Origin: Pseudomonas sp. UBA5706 | GTDB lineage: Bacteria > Pseudomonadota > Gammaproteobacteria > Pseudomonadales > Pseudomonadaceae | Length of the DNA stretch: 64,000 nucleotides | Reading direction: 5' to 3' | Assembly: GCF_002419965.1 (NCBI RefSeq) | Contig: NZ_DIHC01000043.1 | Span: 124,001 to 188,000 of the forward strand | In this document: in pieces, positions 9,925-19,174 of the stretch | How the letters are laid out: each line of letters begins with the position of its first letter | Numbering within the stretch: the stretch's first letter is position 1 | Made by a program: the position numbers and the translations under genes | Notes under the pieces: generated by a model | Told to the model about the DNA's origin: nothing | Seen by the model: the letters and a program-made list of their open reading frames with translations, nothing else | The model's database searches: none

Positions 9925-9925
9925 G

Positions 9926-9957
9926 GAGCCGGTGAGATTTCGCATACCGGCTCTTGT
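9926..9957 (+). terminator. probable glmS terminator
   Basis: GAGCCGGT and ACCGGCTC form an 8-bp perfect stem around a 12-base loop, followed by TTGTT. It is about 70 bp past the glmS stop, beyond the tandem repeat. Confidence 0.75.
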
Positions 9958-10100
9958 TAAGCCTCCCATCACCTATAGACTCCGACGTCCCTTCCCAGCC
10001 TCGTAGGCCAGCTTGATGCTGTTGCGAATTCAAAAAGACGAGTCAATGCAAACGGGTGGTCAAGTGCAATGCAATTCTCCATCAGGTTCAAAGGTGGTAT

Positions 10101-10586
10101 TCAGCCCCGATCCCCCTGAGCGTTGAAATACTGCACAACCATCACCCCCACGAAAATAATCGCTAGCCCCACACATTTTCCCCACCCTATCGGCTTTGCC
10201 ACAAGCCCCATCAGACCGAAGTGGTCAATGGCCACGGCAGATATCAGTTGGCCTCCGATCACGCAGGTAATGAAGACGGTTGTTCCCATCCTAGGTGCCA
10301 GGATCAGCGCCGCGGTTATGTACAGCACGCCGGCAATCCCCCCCGCCCACGCCCAAGTTGGCAGACTGGTCGCTGGTTGCCATTGAGGAGAACTTGCACG
10401 CATGGCCATCAGCACCGGTGTCACCGCAATCAAGCTGATGACTAGTGACATGACAGTGGCCCATAGCGGATGGCCTAGACCTCGGCCCAGCATGGAGTTG
10501 GCACCGGCTTGAAAAGGCACGACTGCACCCGCTGCAATTGCAGCAGCGGCTAGTAAGAGCCCGGTCAGCGAAATCGGCAGGTTCAT
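10101..10586 (-). CDS. small DMT-superfamily transporter, YdcZ/DUF606 type
   Basis: The 161-residue protein is almost wholly hydrophobic, with about five transmembrane helices, and has the YdcZ-like pattern AGAVVPFQAGANSMLGRGLG near its start. This family is half the length of a normal ten-helix DMT carrier and usually works as a dimer; substrates are unknown. I start at MNLPISLTG because AGGAG sits 9 bases upstream; a start 14 codons earlier is open but lacks a site. It is divergent from a LysR gene 94 bp away, which may regulate it. Confidence 0.75.
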   Translation of the reverse strand: MNLPISLTGLLLAAAAIAAGAVVPFQAGANSMLGRGLGHPLWATVMSLVISLIAVTPVLMAMRASSPQWQPATSLPTWAWAGGIAGVLYITAALILAPRMGTTVFITCVIGGQLISAVAIDHFGLMGLVAKPIGWGKCVGLAIIFVGVMVVQYFNAQGDRG

Positions 10587-10680
10587 GCTTTTTGATCTCC
10601 TAGTGATTGCATTCAGAAGGAGTTTCAAATATGAAGAGTGAGAATGGAAATTCGTATTTGAACGCGGTGGTATTCAAGCG

Positions 10681-11592
10681 ATGAATAGCTTCAGCGGCAT
10701 GGACCTCAACCTTCTGCTCACGCTTCAAGCGTTGCTCGCGGAACGGCACATCACCCGTACTGCGGAGCGCTTACACAAAAGTCAGCCCGCCATCAGTCAC
10801 GCGCTCCGGCATCTGCGCCACCTATTTGGCGACCCACTGCTGGTGAGGCGAGGTAAGCACTTGGATCTGACCCCGCGTGCGGCGGCGCTCATCGACCCCC
10901 TGAACGAGGTGCTGAGCCGAATTGGCCAGCTGTTCGATGCGCCGCAATTCGACCCTGCCAGATCACAGCGAACATTTCGGCTGGTGATGTCCGATTATGG
11001 TTCCAGAGTGCTGCTGCCTGGCCTCGTCGAGAGGTGCCGAGCACAAGCACCAGAGATTGAGTTGCAGGTGCAGCACGGGAGTCGGGATGCCATGCTTGCC
11101 GCAGTCAAGGATGGGGATGCGGATTTGGCGCTAGGGGTTTTTCCAGGGCGGCTGGCCGAGGTAGTGCAGCGGTATCCATTGTTTGTTGAGCGGTTTGTTT
11201 GTTTGGCCGACGCTTCTACGTGCGTTGGCCACGAGGGGCTCACCCTGTCGCAATGGCTGGCCAGGCCCCATATTGTCGTCGGTGGGCGGGCGGTACGGGA
11301 CAGTGAGGTTGACCAGGCATTGGCCCGATTGGGACTGCAACGCAATGTGAAAGTAACGCTCCCGCATTGGAATGTTGCCAGTGAACTCGTCTATGCAACT
11401 GATCTGATCTTGACGGTGGCGATGCGTAGCCTGACTCCGGTGCATGCTGATAGTCGACTGTGCATTTTTGAGCCTCCATTCGACATTCCGTATTTTGACT
11501 TTTCCATGGTTACACATCGTGGGAGGCATAATGATTCTGCGCATGCCTGGATGCGAAAGTTGGTGATGGAAGTGGCGAGTGCGCCATGTTAA
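10681..11592 (+). CDS. LysR-family transcriptional regulator, NodD-like branch
   Basis: The 303-residue protein has the N-terminal winged HTH (MDLNLLLTLQALLAERHITR, then AERLHKSQPAISHAL) and a C-terminal periplasmic-binding-fold effector domain. The pattern LFGDPLLVRRGKHLDLTPRA is typical of the NodD/LinR-like branch. A Met seven codons in (MDLNLL) could be the real start, as no strong ribosome site is visible for either. It is divergent from the YdcZ-type transporter, the classic arrangement of a LysR protein and its target. The inducer is unknown. Confidence 0.85.
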   Translation: MNSFSGMDLNLLLTLQALLAERHITRTAERLHKSQPAISHALRHLRHLFGDPLLVRRGKHLDLTPRAAALIDPLNEVLSRIGQLFDAPQFDPARSQRTFRLVMSDYGSRVLLPGLVERCRAQAPEIELQVQHGSRDAMLAAVKDGDADLALGVFPGRLAEVVQRYPLFVERFVCLADASTCVGHEGLTLSQWLARPHIVVGGRAVRDSEVDQALARLGLQRNVKVTLPHWNVASELVYATDLILTVAMRSLTPVHADSRLCIFEPPFDIPYFDFSMVTHRGRHNDSAHAWMRKLVMEVASAPC

Positions 11593-11765
11593 ATCCCGTA
11601 ACCATGGCAGAAAAGTACGGGTCTGAGCTTGAAATCTTAGCGTTGAGCAGAGGGTCCCGGGTTCAGATTTCGCGTAGATGCGCGCAAAAAAGGTATTTTC
11701 AGCACTCAGTACATGCCGGCCTGGAAGGCCTGACTTTTTCAACACAATCGACCGACAGCTGCCAC

Positions 11766-12677
11766 TCATCGTGGAAACGGCAGCTGTGCCAGCAACTTCA
11801 CGATGGTAGCGGCCAAGTATCCGTCCGGGTCCAGATCAGGATCGAATACCGTTACAGTCATCCCCCTGCATAGGGGGTTAGTAACGAATGGTACAAGGAT
11901 GCTCAATAAGTCATCAGGTGGAATGCCTGGAGAACCAGGTGAGTCCACAGCGGGCATTACGATCTGGTCCAGCACGTCTATGTCCAGGTGTATCCAATAG
12001 CTTTGGTCAGGCTTCTGAGCCAGCACTTCACGAATGCGTCCTATAACGGCTGTTGGACCTATCCTCAATGCCTCGAAGACATCGATGCGATTTATAGCCG
12101 TGCTGTTTATATCGGGCCAGGCAAAGTCGTCGTCGCGGTTTTCTCGTTCACCCAGTTGGATGACATCGGCGTCAACAACAAGCGGACCGGCAATGCCAGG
12201 CCATTCTGTTGCCAGTTGCTCACCACGACCAGTAGCCAGCGCCAGGTCCATGCCCGCAACCGCGCCTAAGCTCTGCGTCGGATCGTAGTTACCCGGATGG
12301 CGGAAGTCGCTGTGTCCATCGATATGAATGAGGGAGATAGGGCCTGCTTCGCGGACCCCGGCTAACGCACCCAGCAGAATTGAACAATCTCCTCCGATGA
12401 CAAGCGCGAAGTCGCCTTGTCTACTGGCTTCACTCACCAGATTCGCCAAGGCCACATTGAACGAACGAATAGTATGGCCGTTACGCAGACGTGTTCCTGG
12501 CTGCACCTCCGTCGAGTAGATTGGCCGAGTTAAAGCCTTAAAGCCGCGAGGGTTGAGTGCTTGAAGCAGGCCGGCCGCAATCAGCGCAGCGGGAGCCCGC
12601 CATGTACCCGGTTCATGACCAGGCCTCAAGGGACTTAATCCAAGGTTAGATGGCGCAGCAATCACCAGCATGGGCAT
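11766..12677 (-). CDS. arginase/agmatinase-fold hydrolase with altered first metal ligand
   Basis: The 303-residue protein belongs to the ureohydrolase superfamily, which cleaves guanidino groups with a binuclear manganese centre. Metal-site motifs appear in order: GGDCS near residue 95, HIDGHSDFR near 119, and HLDIDVLDQ near 224. The first motif is normally GGDHS, so one ligand His is Cys, and DAH is DGH. The remaining Asp and His ligands are intact. It may be an active enzyme of a divergent subgroup or act on a different amidine substrate. It stands alone, facing the LysR gene. Confidence 0.75.
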   Translation of the reverse strand: MPMLVIAAPSNLGLSPLRPGHEPGTWRAPAALIAAGLLQALNPRGFKALTRPIYSTEVQPGTRLRNGHTIRSFNVALANLVSEASRQGDFALVIGGDCSILLGALAGVREAGPISLIHIDGHSDFRHPGNYDPTQSLGAVAGMDLALATGRGEQLATEWPGIAGPLVVDADVIQLGERENRDDDFAWPDINSTAINRIDVFEALRIGPTAVIGRIREVLAQKPDQSYWIHLDIDVLDQIVMPAVDSPGSPGIPPDDLLSILVPFVTNPLCRGMTVTVFDPDLDPDGYLAATIVKLLAQLPFPR

Positions 12678-13164
12678 GGGTCAGCATTCTCCCAACGGAT
12701 TTCACCGGAGACCTTAGGTTTATTATCTATCAGGGTGGCACTCGGCGTTTCGGTGGAAATAAGAATATCCTGCGCCAGATTTCCTAGCGAAGGAAACTGC
12801 TACAACAGGTCGCTGTCGACCTAAAACGGACGGTCGCGACAGGCAAAAAATTGGCCGTTTTCTTTCTTCCGCCATCGGCAGCTTTGGGTCGATTGCAGCC
12901 TCCGGAAGGCTGCTTCCTCCTCGAAGCGTCAAGATAATGTTTCATCAGATGGACTGAGGTACTTCGTCGAAATATGGAAAGTGCTTAGAAGCAGCTCATC
13001 ACGTTTGACCGCTGGTGAAGCCGCGTCCGCAGCGTCATGCCGATTAACTTCACGGTGATTTACAGACAGGCTGGCTCGAAATGGATGTCCGACGGCGCTC
13101 GGCACGCACCTTTGCAGCTTTGGCTCGCCTCCCGGCGAATCACGTTGTGGGCCACGGGCAGCCT
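12678..13164. other. 487-bp gene-free region with hairpin-forming repeat-like sequence
   Basis: No convincing gene is seen. Around 12809-12865 there are nested inverted repeats: AAAACGG (12823-12829) pairs with CCGTTTT (12855-12861), and GTCGCGAC (12833-12840) is a palindrome. The stretch resembles the mosaic of short repeats often seen between pseudomonad accessory genes. The rest holds short chance frames only. Confidence 0.45.
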
Positions 13165-14204
13165 TTATTGCATGCGATCGCGAAGTCGTTCAGCCAGAAA
13201 GTCGACAAAGGCACGCACACGGGCCGGCGTGTTTGATCCGCCGACGAAAACAGCGTGCACCTCTTCGGCGTCGTGAGGATTGAAGTCCTGCAAAATCGGA
13301 ACGAGCCTGCCCGCTTTAATGTCAGGATCGATCAGAAATTCACCCAGCCGCACGATGCCCATTCCAAGCCTGGCAAGTTGCCCGAGCGTTTCTCCGCTGT
13401 TTGCTTCGATACCACCCTTTATCGGGAGCCATTCGACGACCCCGTTTACCAGAAATGGCCATGAAGTCTCGGCTCTAAGAAAATTGAAGTGCAGGCAATT
13501 ATGGGAAAGCAGGTCCTCTGGCCGTGTCGGTGTGCCAAAGCGCGCAAGGTAATCAGGTGAGGCGGTGACCACTCGTTTCACTTCACCCAGTTTACGAGCC
13601 ATCAAACTACTGTCTGGCAGTTTACCGAACCGCACAGCCACGTCCGCCTGGCCGCCCGAAATGTCGGTGACAGTGTCTGTCAAAGAAATATCGACCAGGA
13701 TATGCGGTTAGAGAGCCGCGAACTCTGGAAGTAACGGAACAACATGCAATCGTCCGTGCGAAAGCGAAGCGCTGACCCTCAACCGCCCTCGTGGAGAGCC
13801 TTGATCGGCGATCTGTTGTTCAGAATCATCCAGATCCTTCAAATTCTTCGGGCGGCTTGCAGGTAGGCGTGCCCCTCAGCGGTTAGCGTGAGGGATCGAG
13901 TGGTTCTCAGGAGCAGACGCACCCCTAGCCTGGCCTCGGTCCGATCGATCGTTCTACTGATAGCAGACGGACTGAGGTTCAGCACGCGGCCCGCGTTCGA
14001 AAAACTGCCGTGGTCAAAGACCGCAGCAAAGACGGCCAACTCGCGAGCACGGTCTGTATCAACATAGTTCCCTGCGCTCAACGCAATAGTCCTCAATGAG
14101 CCTGATGATGGGTGACCAGGCGGCGCGTTAGTCCATTGTTCACTACCCACATCAGCGCAAGAATGGATTGTCGACGACAGCTCGGTCATGCCGATGCGTC
14201 GCAC
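13165..14204 (-). pseudogene. LysR-family regulator, broken by a frameshift and a stop
   Basis: Two reading frames together make one LysR protein. The N-terminal piece (to about 13839) holds the HTH: ARELAVFAAVFDHGSFSNAG, then LSPSAISRTIDRTEARLG. After AYLQAARR the frame is lost; the next frame continues KNLKDLDDSEQQ and reads to a TAA near 13709 within what should be ...AAL-x-PHILVDISL. The rest, from about 13706, encodes an intact effector-binding half (FGTPTRPEDLLSHNCLHF). So there is one frameshift and one nonsense codon. It is divergent from an MFS gene that is also broken. Confidence 0.8.
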
Positions 14205-14491
14205 ACCTATAAGCGCCTACTTCTGGCGGGCGGGGACGTTGGACACCCGCAGGGCGGTGGCCGCTGCAACCGGACCAGCAAGCCAACATCATTGGTTATG
14301 TTCCGGCATTGAGAGAATGCTAAGGCGCTTTTGCGTCTGACGCAAATGTGCGTGGTTCTGGCACGGGGTTATCAGCCTCCCTTCGATTCTGTACGTTACC
14401 CAGCATTCGAGACATCAACGCAAATATGGCGCGCAGCGTCGGCTGGGCACTGCTCGGCCAGACGGCGGTTTTTATTTATAGAGGTGGTTAG

Positions 14492-15667
14492 TTGAAACTC
14501 AACTTGGGGCTTTTGGCGCTGGCAATCGGCGCTTTTGCGATCGGCGTTACGGAATTTGGGCCCATGGGATTGCTGCCCGTTATCGCCGGCGATCTGGATG
14601 TATCCATCCCGGCCGCGGGTGCTGTTGTCAGTGCCTATGCGCTTGGCGTCATGGTCGCGGCGCCGCTCGTAACCCTGAGCACAGGCTGAGTACCGTGCAG
14701 AACATTGCTGATGATAATGTCGGCGATCTTCATCCTCGGCAGCATCTGGTCCGCTGTCTCAACCAGCTACGAGATGCTTATTTTGTCGCGCGTCTTCACA
14801 TCCATTAATCACGGCGCGTTTTTCGGAGTCGGCTCCATTATCGCCGCCGGCTTGGCTGCCCCAAGACGTAAAGCGGCCGCTGTTGCGACGATGTTCATGG
14901 GGCTGACGCTCGCAAACATCGTTGGCGTGCCGGCCGCGACCTGGGCAGGCGAATATCTGGGATGGCGTCCGGTCTTCTGGGGAATTGCTGCCATTGGCAT
15001 CTTACAGTTGATTGGGGGTCGCGTAGCGCTGCCCGATCTTCCGGGCAACAAGACTGCCAACGTTCGTTCAGAACTTCGAGTCCTGACGCAGAAAGACGTG
15101 CTGACGCCATCGCTATTGACCGTTATGAGCAACAGTGCGGTGTTCACGGTCCTCACTTACATCGCGCCGATCCTTCAGACCGAGGCACATGCATCGATCA
15201 ACTTCGTCACCGTCATGCTGTTGATTGCCGGAGTTGGAATGACATTCGGAAGCTGGCTGGGAGGCAAGTTCGCAGATATCTCGGTTGATAAAACAATTAT
15301 CGGCTCACTGATCATCAACGCGATCATGCTGGGCGCCTTCGCCCTGTTCATGTCGAACATCTATGTGAGTGGCTTGATCATCTTCGTTTGGGGCGCGGCG
15401 AGCTTCGCTCTCATCCCGCCCATTCAGGTGCGGGTGATGTCTGCTGCGAGCAGAGCTCCCTCCCTGGCTTCAGCTGTAAATATCGGTGCGTTTAATCTCG
15501 GCAACGCAATCGGTGCACTGCTTGGCGGATGGGTGATCGACGCCAGCCTGGGCTACCCGGCTGTCGCCTTCACCGGCGCCGCGATAGCGGCGATGGGCTT
15601 GATCATAGCGGTGTTATCGCGCGGTCATACCCCGTCGCTCGACGCGCGCCCAGTTATCGGTCACTAG
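14492..15667 (+). pseudogene. MFS transporter (DHA1/AraJ-like) interrupted by one in-frame TGA
   Basis: Both halves lie in the same frame. The first 65 residues (TTG start behind GAGGTGG) encode the first two helices up to PLVTLSTG; a TGA at 14687-14689 follows, then reading continues VPCRTLLMIMSAIF through the remaining helices to the natural end. CGA to TGA is the simplest change, as this family has Arg here in the loop 2-3 motif. The IS element is inserted exactly at the stop codon, which is preserved. Likely drug/arabinose-type efflux when intact; readthrough or a sequencing error cannot be excluded. Confidence 0.8.
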
Positions 15668-16577
15668 GGTTTGTCTGAAAAGTCGCTTTCGCTAGAATGA
15701 TGCCCTCTGGTTGCCAGGAGAGCCGTCATGACAGGCCGTTATGAAATTTCATCTGAGCGTTGGGCGATCATTGAAGCCATTGTTCCCCTCCTCAACACAT
15801 GGGGCGGCCAAGGCGCGATGATCGTCAGATGCTTGATGGAATCTTCTGGATTTTGTGCTCTGGCGCCAAATGGCGGGATCTTCCAGAACGCTTTGGGCCT
15901 TGGAAGACCGTTTACCAGCGCTTCAGGCAATGGCGTGACAACGGCACGTTCGAGCAGGTTCTGCGCCATCTTCATCTTCGTTTGCGAGAAGACGGGTTCA
16001 TCGATCTGGATACCTGGATGGTCGATTCCACGTCAATCCGGGCCATCCGGGCTGTCAGTGGTGCTGGAAAAAAAAGGGCCCGCAGGAGCCGCAGCACCAC
16101 TGTCTCGGCCGAAGCAGGGGCGGACTGACTACCAAAATACACCTGGCCTGCGACAGTCATGGCTTCCCGCTGACCATCATGCTGTTGCCCGGCGAGCAGG
16201 CTGACTCGCGCCACTTCATGCCGTTGCTGGATCAGATCAGCCTTCCTGGCAGCAGGGTTCGCCCGCGCAAGCGTTGCCGTTATGTGCTTGCCGACAAGGG
16301 TTATGACAGCCAGGTTATACGTCAGTACTGCGACCGCTACGACATGCAGCCGGTGATTCCGCTGCGCAAGATGCATCGCAAGCCTCGACCCGGCCTGCCT
16401 CGGCTGTTTGACAGGCCTCAGTGCAAAAAACGCAACGTTATTGAGCGGGTGTTCAGCTGGCTTAAGGAAAAACGTCGGATCTGTACGCGTTACGACAAAC
16501 TGGCCAGCAGCTTTAAAGCCATGGTCACACTGGCCTGCATCGAAAGATGCTTGCGGGCTGACTTTTCAGACAAACCC
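15667..16577 (+). mobile_element. IS5-family (IS427-group-like) insertion sequence
   Basis: The element is bounded by perfect 18-bp terminal inverted repeats, GGGTTTGTCTGAAAAGTC at 15667-15684 and its complement at 16560-16577. It is flanked by TA on both sides, and the wider context is CTAG at both ends, so the target duplication is TA or CTAG. Size is about 0.9 kb. It carries a DDE transposase spread over three frames. The insertion sits on the stop codon of the neighbouring MFS gene without changing it. Confidence 0.88.
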
Positions 16578-16580
16578 TAG
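15728..16580 (+). pseudogene. IS5-family transposase in three frames
   Basis: The protein begins MTGRYEISSERWAIIEAIVP, then must change frame near 15799 to continue GRPRRDDRQMLDGIFWILCSG and GPWKTVYQRFRQW, then WMVDSTS (first catalytic Asp). A second shift at an eight-A run (16068-16075) is needed to reach GGLTTKIHLACDSHGF, LADKGYDS (second Asp) and the RPQCKKRNVIERVFSWLK region (catalytic Glu). The A-run is a plausible programmed -1 site, common in this group. The first junction looks like a one-base deletion, so this copy is probably inactive. Confidence 0.8.
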
Positions 16581-16740
16581 CAACCCTGATCTTGCACCAC
16601 CATAGCCCTGACCAGTCAAGACTTCGATGCGAATTTGCATTCTTGGCAGGGGAAAATGCGTAGCGTCGTTTCGAGTTTCCATCGGTAAAACTCAACTGGG
16701 GACGATGTGTTGAAAGCACAACGTCCCCAGGTGGAAATGA

Positions 16741-17172
16741 TTAATCTCGTCGATTTACGCTCAGTAACCAAACTCCCGCCACAACCGCGGCGCCCGCTGC
16801 GATCAGCCCCGCAACCGCGTTCCAGTTACTGAAAAAAGTATTCAACGCGTTGATCGTAGCCGGTATGTCATTGGTGTTGGCCGTAACGGTGATGTTAGCC
16901 GTTATATTGGCACCCGCCTGCAGATCAGCAGTCGCCTCCTCCCCTCTCGGCGTGCCAACCAGCACCAGCCATTTACCAGGTTCGGATTCTTTAGCTAGCG
17001 CTTGCATCCCTTGTTTCTTCAAGGCCTCCACGATACCCATAGAAACTGCTTTCGCGTTTTTGTTCACGTTAGCGCAGAACCCTTTAACATCAGAATCCTG
17101 GACGCCTTTTCCGGGTGTAAAAGCCAGGAGGCCCGTTTGGATCCCAGCTGCAGTGCTCATATGTGTGGTCAT
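16741..17172 (-). CDS. hypothetical small protein with C-terminal membrane helix
   Basis: I do not recognise this 143-residue protein. The start MTTHMSTAAGIQTG is chosen because AAAAAGGAAT precedes it; an upstream in-frame ATG adds 17 unlikely residues. The middle has GKWLVLVGTPRG and a low-complexity run rich in Thr, Asn, Ala and Ile. A hydrophobic helix of about 20 residues (AVAGLIAAGAAVVAGVWLL) lies at the end, followed by NRRD, suggesting a tail anchor. It lies 100 bp downstream of, and on the same strand as, the RhiA-like gene and may be co-expressed with it. Confidence 0.6.
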   Translation of the reverse strand: MTTHMSTAAGIQTGLLAFTPGKGVQDSDVKGFCANVNKNAKAVSMGIVEALKKQGMQALAKESEPGKWLVLVGTPRGEEATADLQAGANITANITVTANTNDIPATINALNTFFSNWNAVAGLIAAGAAVVAGVWLLSVNRRD

Positions 17173-17272
17173 AGAAATATTCCTTTTTCTGACGATACGA
17201 TGTTTGTGGGAATCGCCGGACAAAATGCACCGTCGAAACAGCGTCTCTTGCCCACCGAACAGGACTCAGTGA

Positions 17273-17959
17273 TCAATCATGTTCGAGCAGAATGCCTGTG
17301 CGCTCCTGCTGTATCGACAGCAGGCGATCTATAACTTCACGAGACACCATAGAGACCTGCGAGTAGCTCACCGACATCTTGATAGTGCTGCCACTCATGG
17401 TGGCGGTCACGGTGGCGGAGTTCATCCCATCCGGAAAGACAATCTTCTGTGGCCCGACCGACACGTTGCTGGAAATCACTTCGCCGAGTACCAGATCATT
17501 GAAGAGTCCCACGTAGTAGGTTGGCGTGACTTGGAACTGCGCGGAGGCGCCGCTGACGACACTTTTCTTGAACACGGAACCCTGCCCGCTCATGCCAATG
17601 CCGAGATTGGCCAGCTGGTTGGAACTGTTCGTGATAATGATCGAGTCGGATGGCGCACTACCTGTACTCGGTACCAACTGCTGCACGTTGTCCTTGAACA
17701 CGCACTCCCAGACGCTGCCCAGTTCTGCCTCCAGGGTTTGGCTCGCCTTGTAAACGCCGATCCCACCGATCTGCTTGTAATTGGCAATGGCAACGTTGTA
17801 ATCCACCTCCCACTCAACACCACTTGAGCCCTTTGTCGGAACAGTAGTCTGTTTCCAGGAGACGCTCTCCAGACCGGTGGAGTTGGGCAGCTCTTGATAG
17901 ACACCCATGGTCCAAGTTGCATCGGTGTTGTTTTCAAAGTCGACGTAGTAAGCGCTCAT
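17273..17959 (-). CDS. RhiA-like (rhizosphere-expressed) protein
   Basis: The 228-residue protein resembles RhiA, the abundant rhizosphere-expressed protein of Rhizobium leguminosarum, as remembered: an N-terminal MSAYYVDFENNT that reads like a beta-strand, an SWKQTTVPTKGSSGVEWEVDY region, and the shared LGIGMSGQGSVF motif near residue 124. No signal peptide is visible. RhiA has no established enzymatic role. The start was chosen for GGAG upstream; a start 15 codons earlier lacks a site. In Rhizobium, rhiABC is quorum-regulated; no luxR/luxI gene is in this window. Confidence 0.6.
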   Translation of the reverse strand: MSAYYVDFENNTDATWTMGVYQELPNSTGLESVSWKQTTVPTKGSSGVEWEVDYNVAIANYKQIGGIGVYKASQTLEAELGSVWECVFKDNVQQLVPSTGSAPSDSIIITNSSNQLANLGIGMSGQGSVFKKSVVSGASAQFQVTPTYYVGLFNDLVLGEVISSNVSVGPQKIVFPDGMNSATVTATMSGSTIKMSVSYSQVSMVSREVIDRLLSIQQERTGILLEHD

Positions 17960-18448
17960 CTTTATTGCTCCATGAATTACGTAACCGTTATGTGGGCATA
18001 GCATTCAGGCCGAGAAGGTACGAAGTGTTAGTTCGCACTCAGAACGCTCAACCTGTTCATTGGAGAGAGCAACCACCGTGCCACTGATATAATTTCATTA
18101 ATATCATAGGCTTAAGACGTATCCATCCTTTCAGACTGGACGAAATCGGCCATCTGGCCCAAAGGCGGCTGGACGAAATCGACCAGCGAAAAGACTGGCG
18201 AGCGAAAAGCGGCACGGAGGCTCCCAAAGCACCGTGATCAAACGACTGGGCACTGGAGGTTTCCGTGGATATCGGTATGGAGTTCATGGATGAGCGAAGG
18301 GCTACAGGTGTATAGGTAGATGCGTTGACCATGGCGCAGCCACGTCTCGCCGCATTGTTTCACGAGTAGGCGGACTGTCTGACGAAGAGGCTGATGCGGT
18401 ATGGGGTGACGACCACCTTGTACAACTAAGGTGGCCAAACCTCCAGAG
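17960..18448. other. 489-bp gene-free region with possible coding remnant
   Basis: No intact gene is seen. On the plus strand about 18120-18235 reads as a charged peptide (FRLDEIGHLAQRRLDEIDQR) that resembles real protein but has no start and is soon stopped, so it may be a decayed gene. The 13-mer CTGGACGAAATCG is repeated at 18136-18148 and 18169-18181, which produces the repeated LDEI. A hairpin lies near the right end. Confidence 0.4.
18413..18434 (-). terminator. hairpin after the racemase gene
   Basis: CCACCTT and AAGGTGG pair perfectly around eight bases, 15 bp beyond the stop of the minus-strand operon. There is no clear T-run, so termination is tentative. Confidence 0.4.
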
Positions 18449-19174
18449 TTAAGCAGTTGGCAGCGCTGCCTTGCTGTAGCAGAGTCGACTGGGGCGCAGA
18501 CGCATACGCACCAACGAGACTAGGAAGCTGAAGCCACATTGGTTGGGGTCGAGCACCGGCACATAAGAGCCCAGTGCATCCTCGAGCAATGCTGCAACGC
18601 GTGAGGCGACATCAACGAAGCCGGTACAACCCAATAGGATCGATTGTGCGCCGTCTTGCTCGACCGCCTGGAGCGCTGCCTCGAACGTCTTGACCACCAC
18701 GACATCCAGATTGGAGAGTTGCGCGACCGGGCAATTGATCGAGCGGATAGAGGCAAACGATTGCGACAAGCCGTAAGCCGCTACATGGCCCAGTTGCATG
18801 GCCAAGGTGCTCTGCATGATGGTCACGATGGAAAAGCGTTGAGACAGGTTCAAAGCGCTGAAAGCAGAAGTCGGGAAACCGCCTACGATGGGGATGTCGA
18901 TGACCTCGCGAGCGACCTCTACCCCGCACATGTCGAAATCGCTGAGCCAGATGCCCTGGAACCCGTCTAACTCGATGGCTTGCGCCGCCCTTGCGACTGC
19001 TAGGGCATTCTCGGTCAGGTTGAGCCTGTTCTCGATGCAGGGATTTCCCTGGTGGATATTGCGCACTTCGACCTGTACATCCGGGGGAATGACTGAGCGC
19101 ACGGCGTCCAGCAATTTCTGGTTGTAAGCATCGGTGTTGACCGGCGCCAGAATACAGATTCGCAGGTTGCTCAT
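18449..19174 (-). CDS. Asp/Glu/hydantoin racemase-family protein
   Basis: The 241-residue protein belongs to the Asp_Glu_race family, cofactor-independent racemases using two cysteines. Both are present: Cys in WLSDFDMCGVEVAR near residue 82 and Cys in ILLGCTGFVDVA near residue 183. Its N-terminus RICILAPVNTDAYN fits the hydantoin-racemase/AroM-like branch. It overlaps the DUF917 gene by 4 bp (ATGA), so the two are translationally coupled. With DUF917 (linked to hydantoin and thiohydantoin metabolism), a role in racemising a hydantoin-type or amino-acid substrate is inferred. Confidence 0.8.
   Translation of the reverse strand: MSNLRICILAPVNTDAYNQKLLDAVRSVIPPDVQVEVRNIHQGNPCIENRLNLTENALAVARAAQAIELDGFQGIWLSDFDMCGVEVAREVIDIPIVGGFPTSAFSALNLSQRFSIVTIMQSTLAMQLGHVAAYGLSQSFASIRSINCPVAQLSNLDVVVVKTFEAALQAVEQDGAQSILLGCTGFVDVASRVAALLEDALGSYVPVLDPNQCGFSFLVSLVRMRLRPSRLCYSKAALPTA

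Noticed and set aside
11640..11690. possible tRNA 3' remnant (GGGTTCAGATT near a G-rich stem)
   Set aside because: Only a T-arm-like stretch is visible; no acceptor, D-arm or anticodon could be folded, so no RNA gene is claimed.
12820..12865. GCGACAGG near 12837 as the far end of a Tn7-like element
   Set aside because: It shares only eight bases with the complement of the repeat unit after glmS, and no tns genes lie between.
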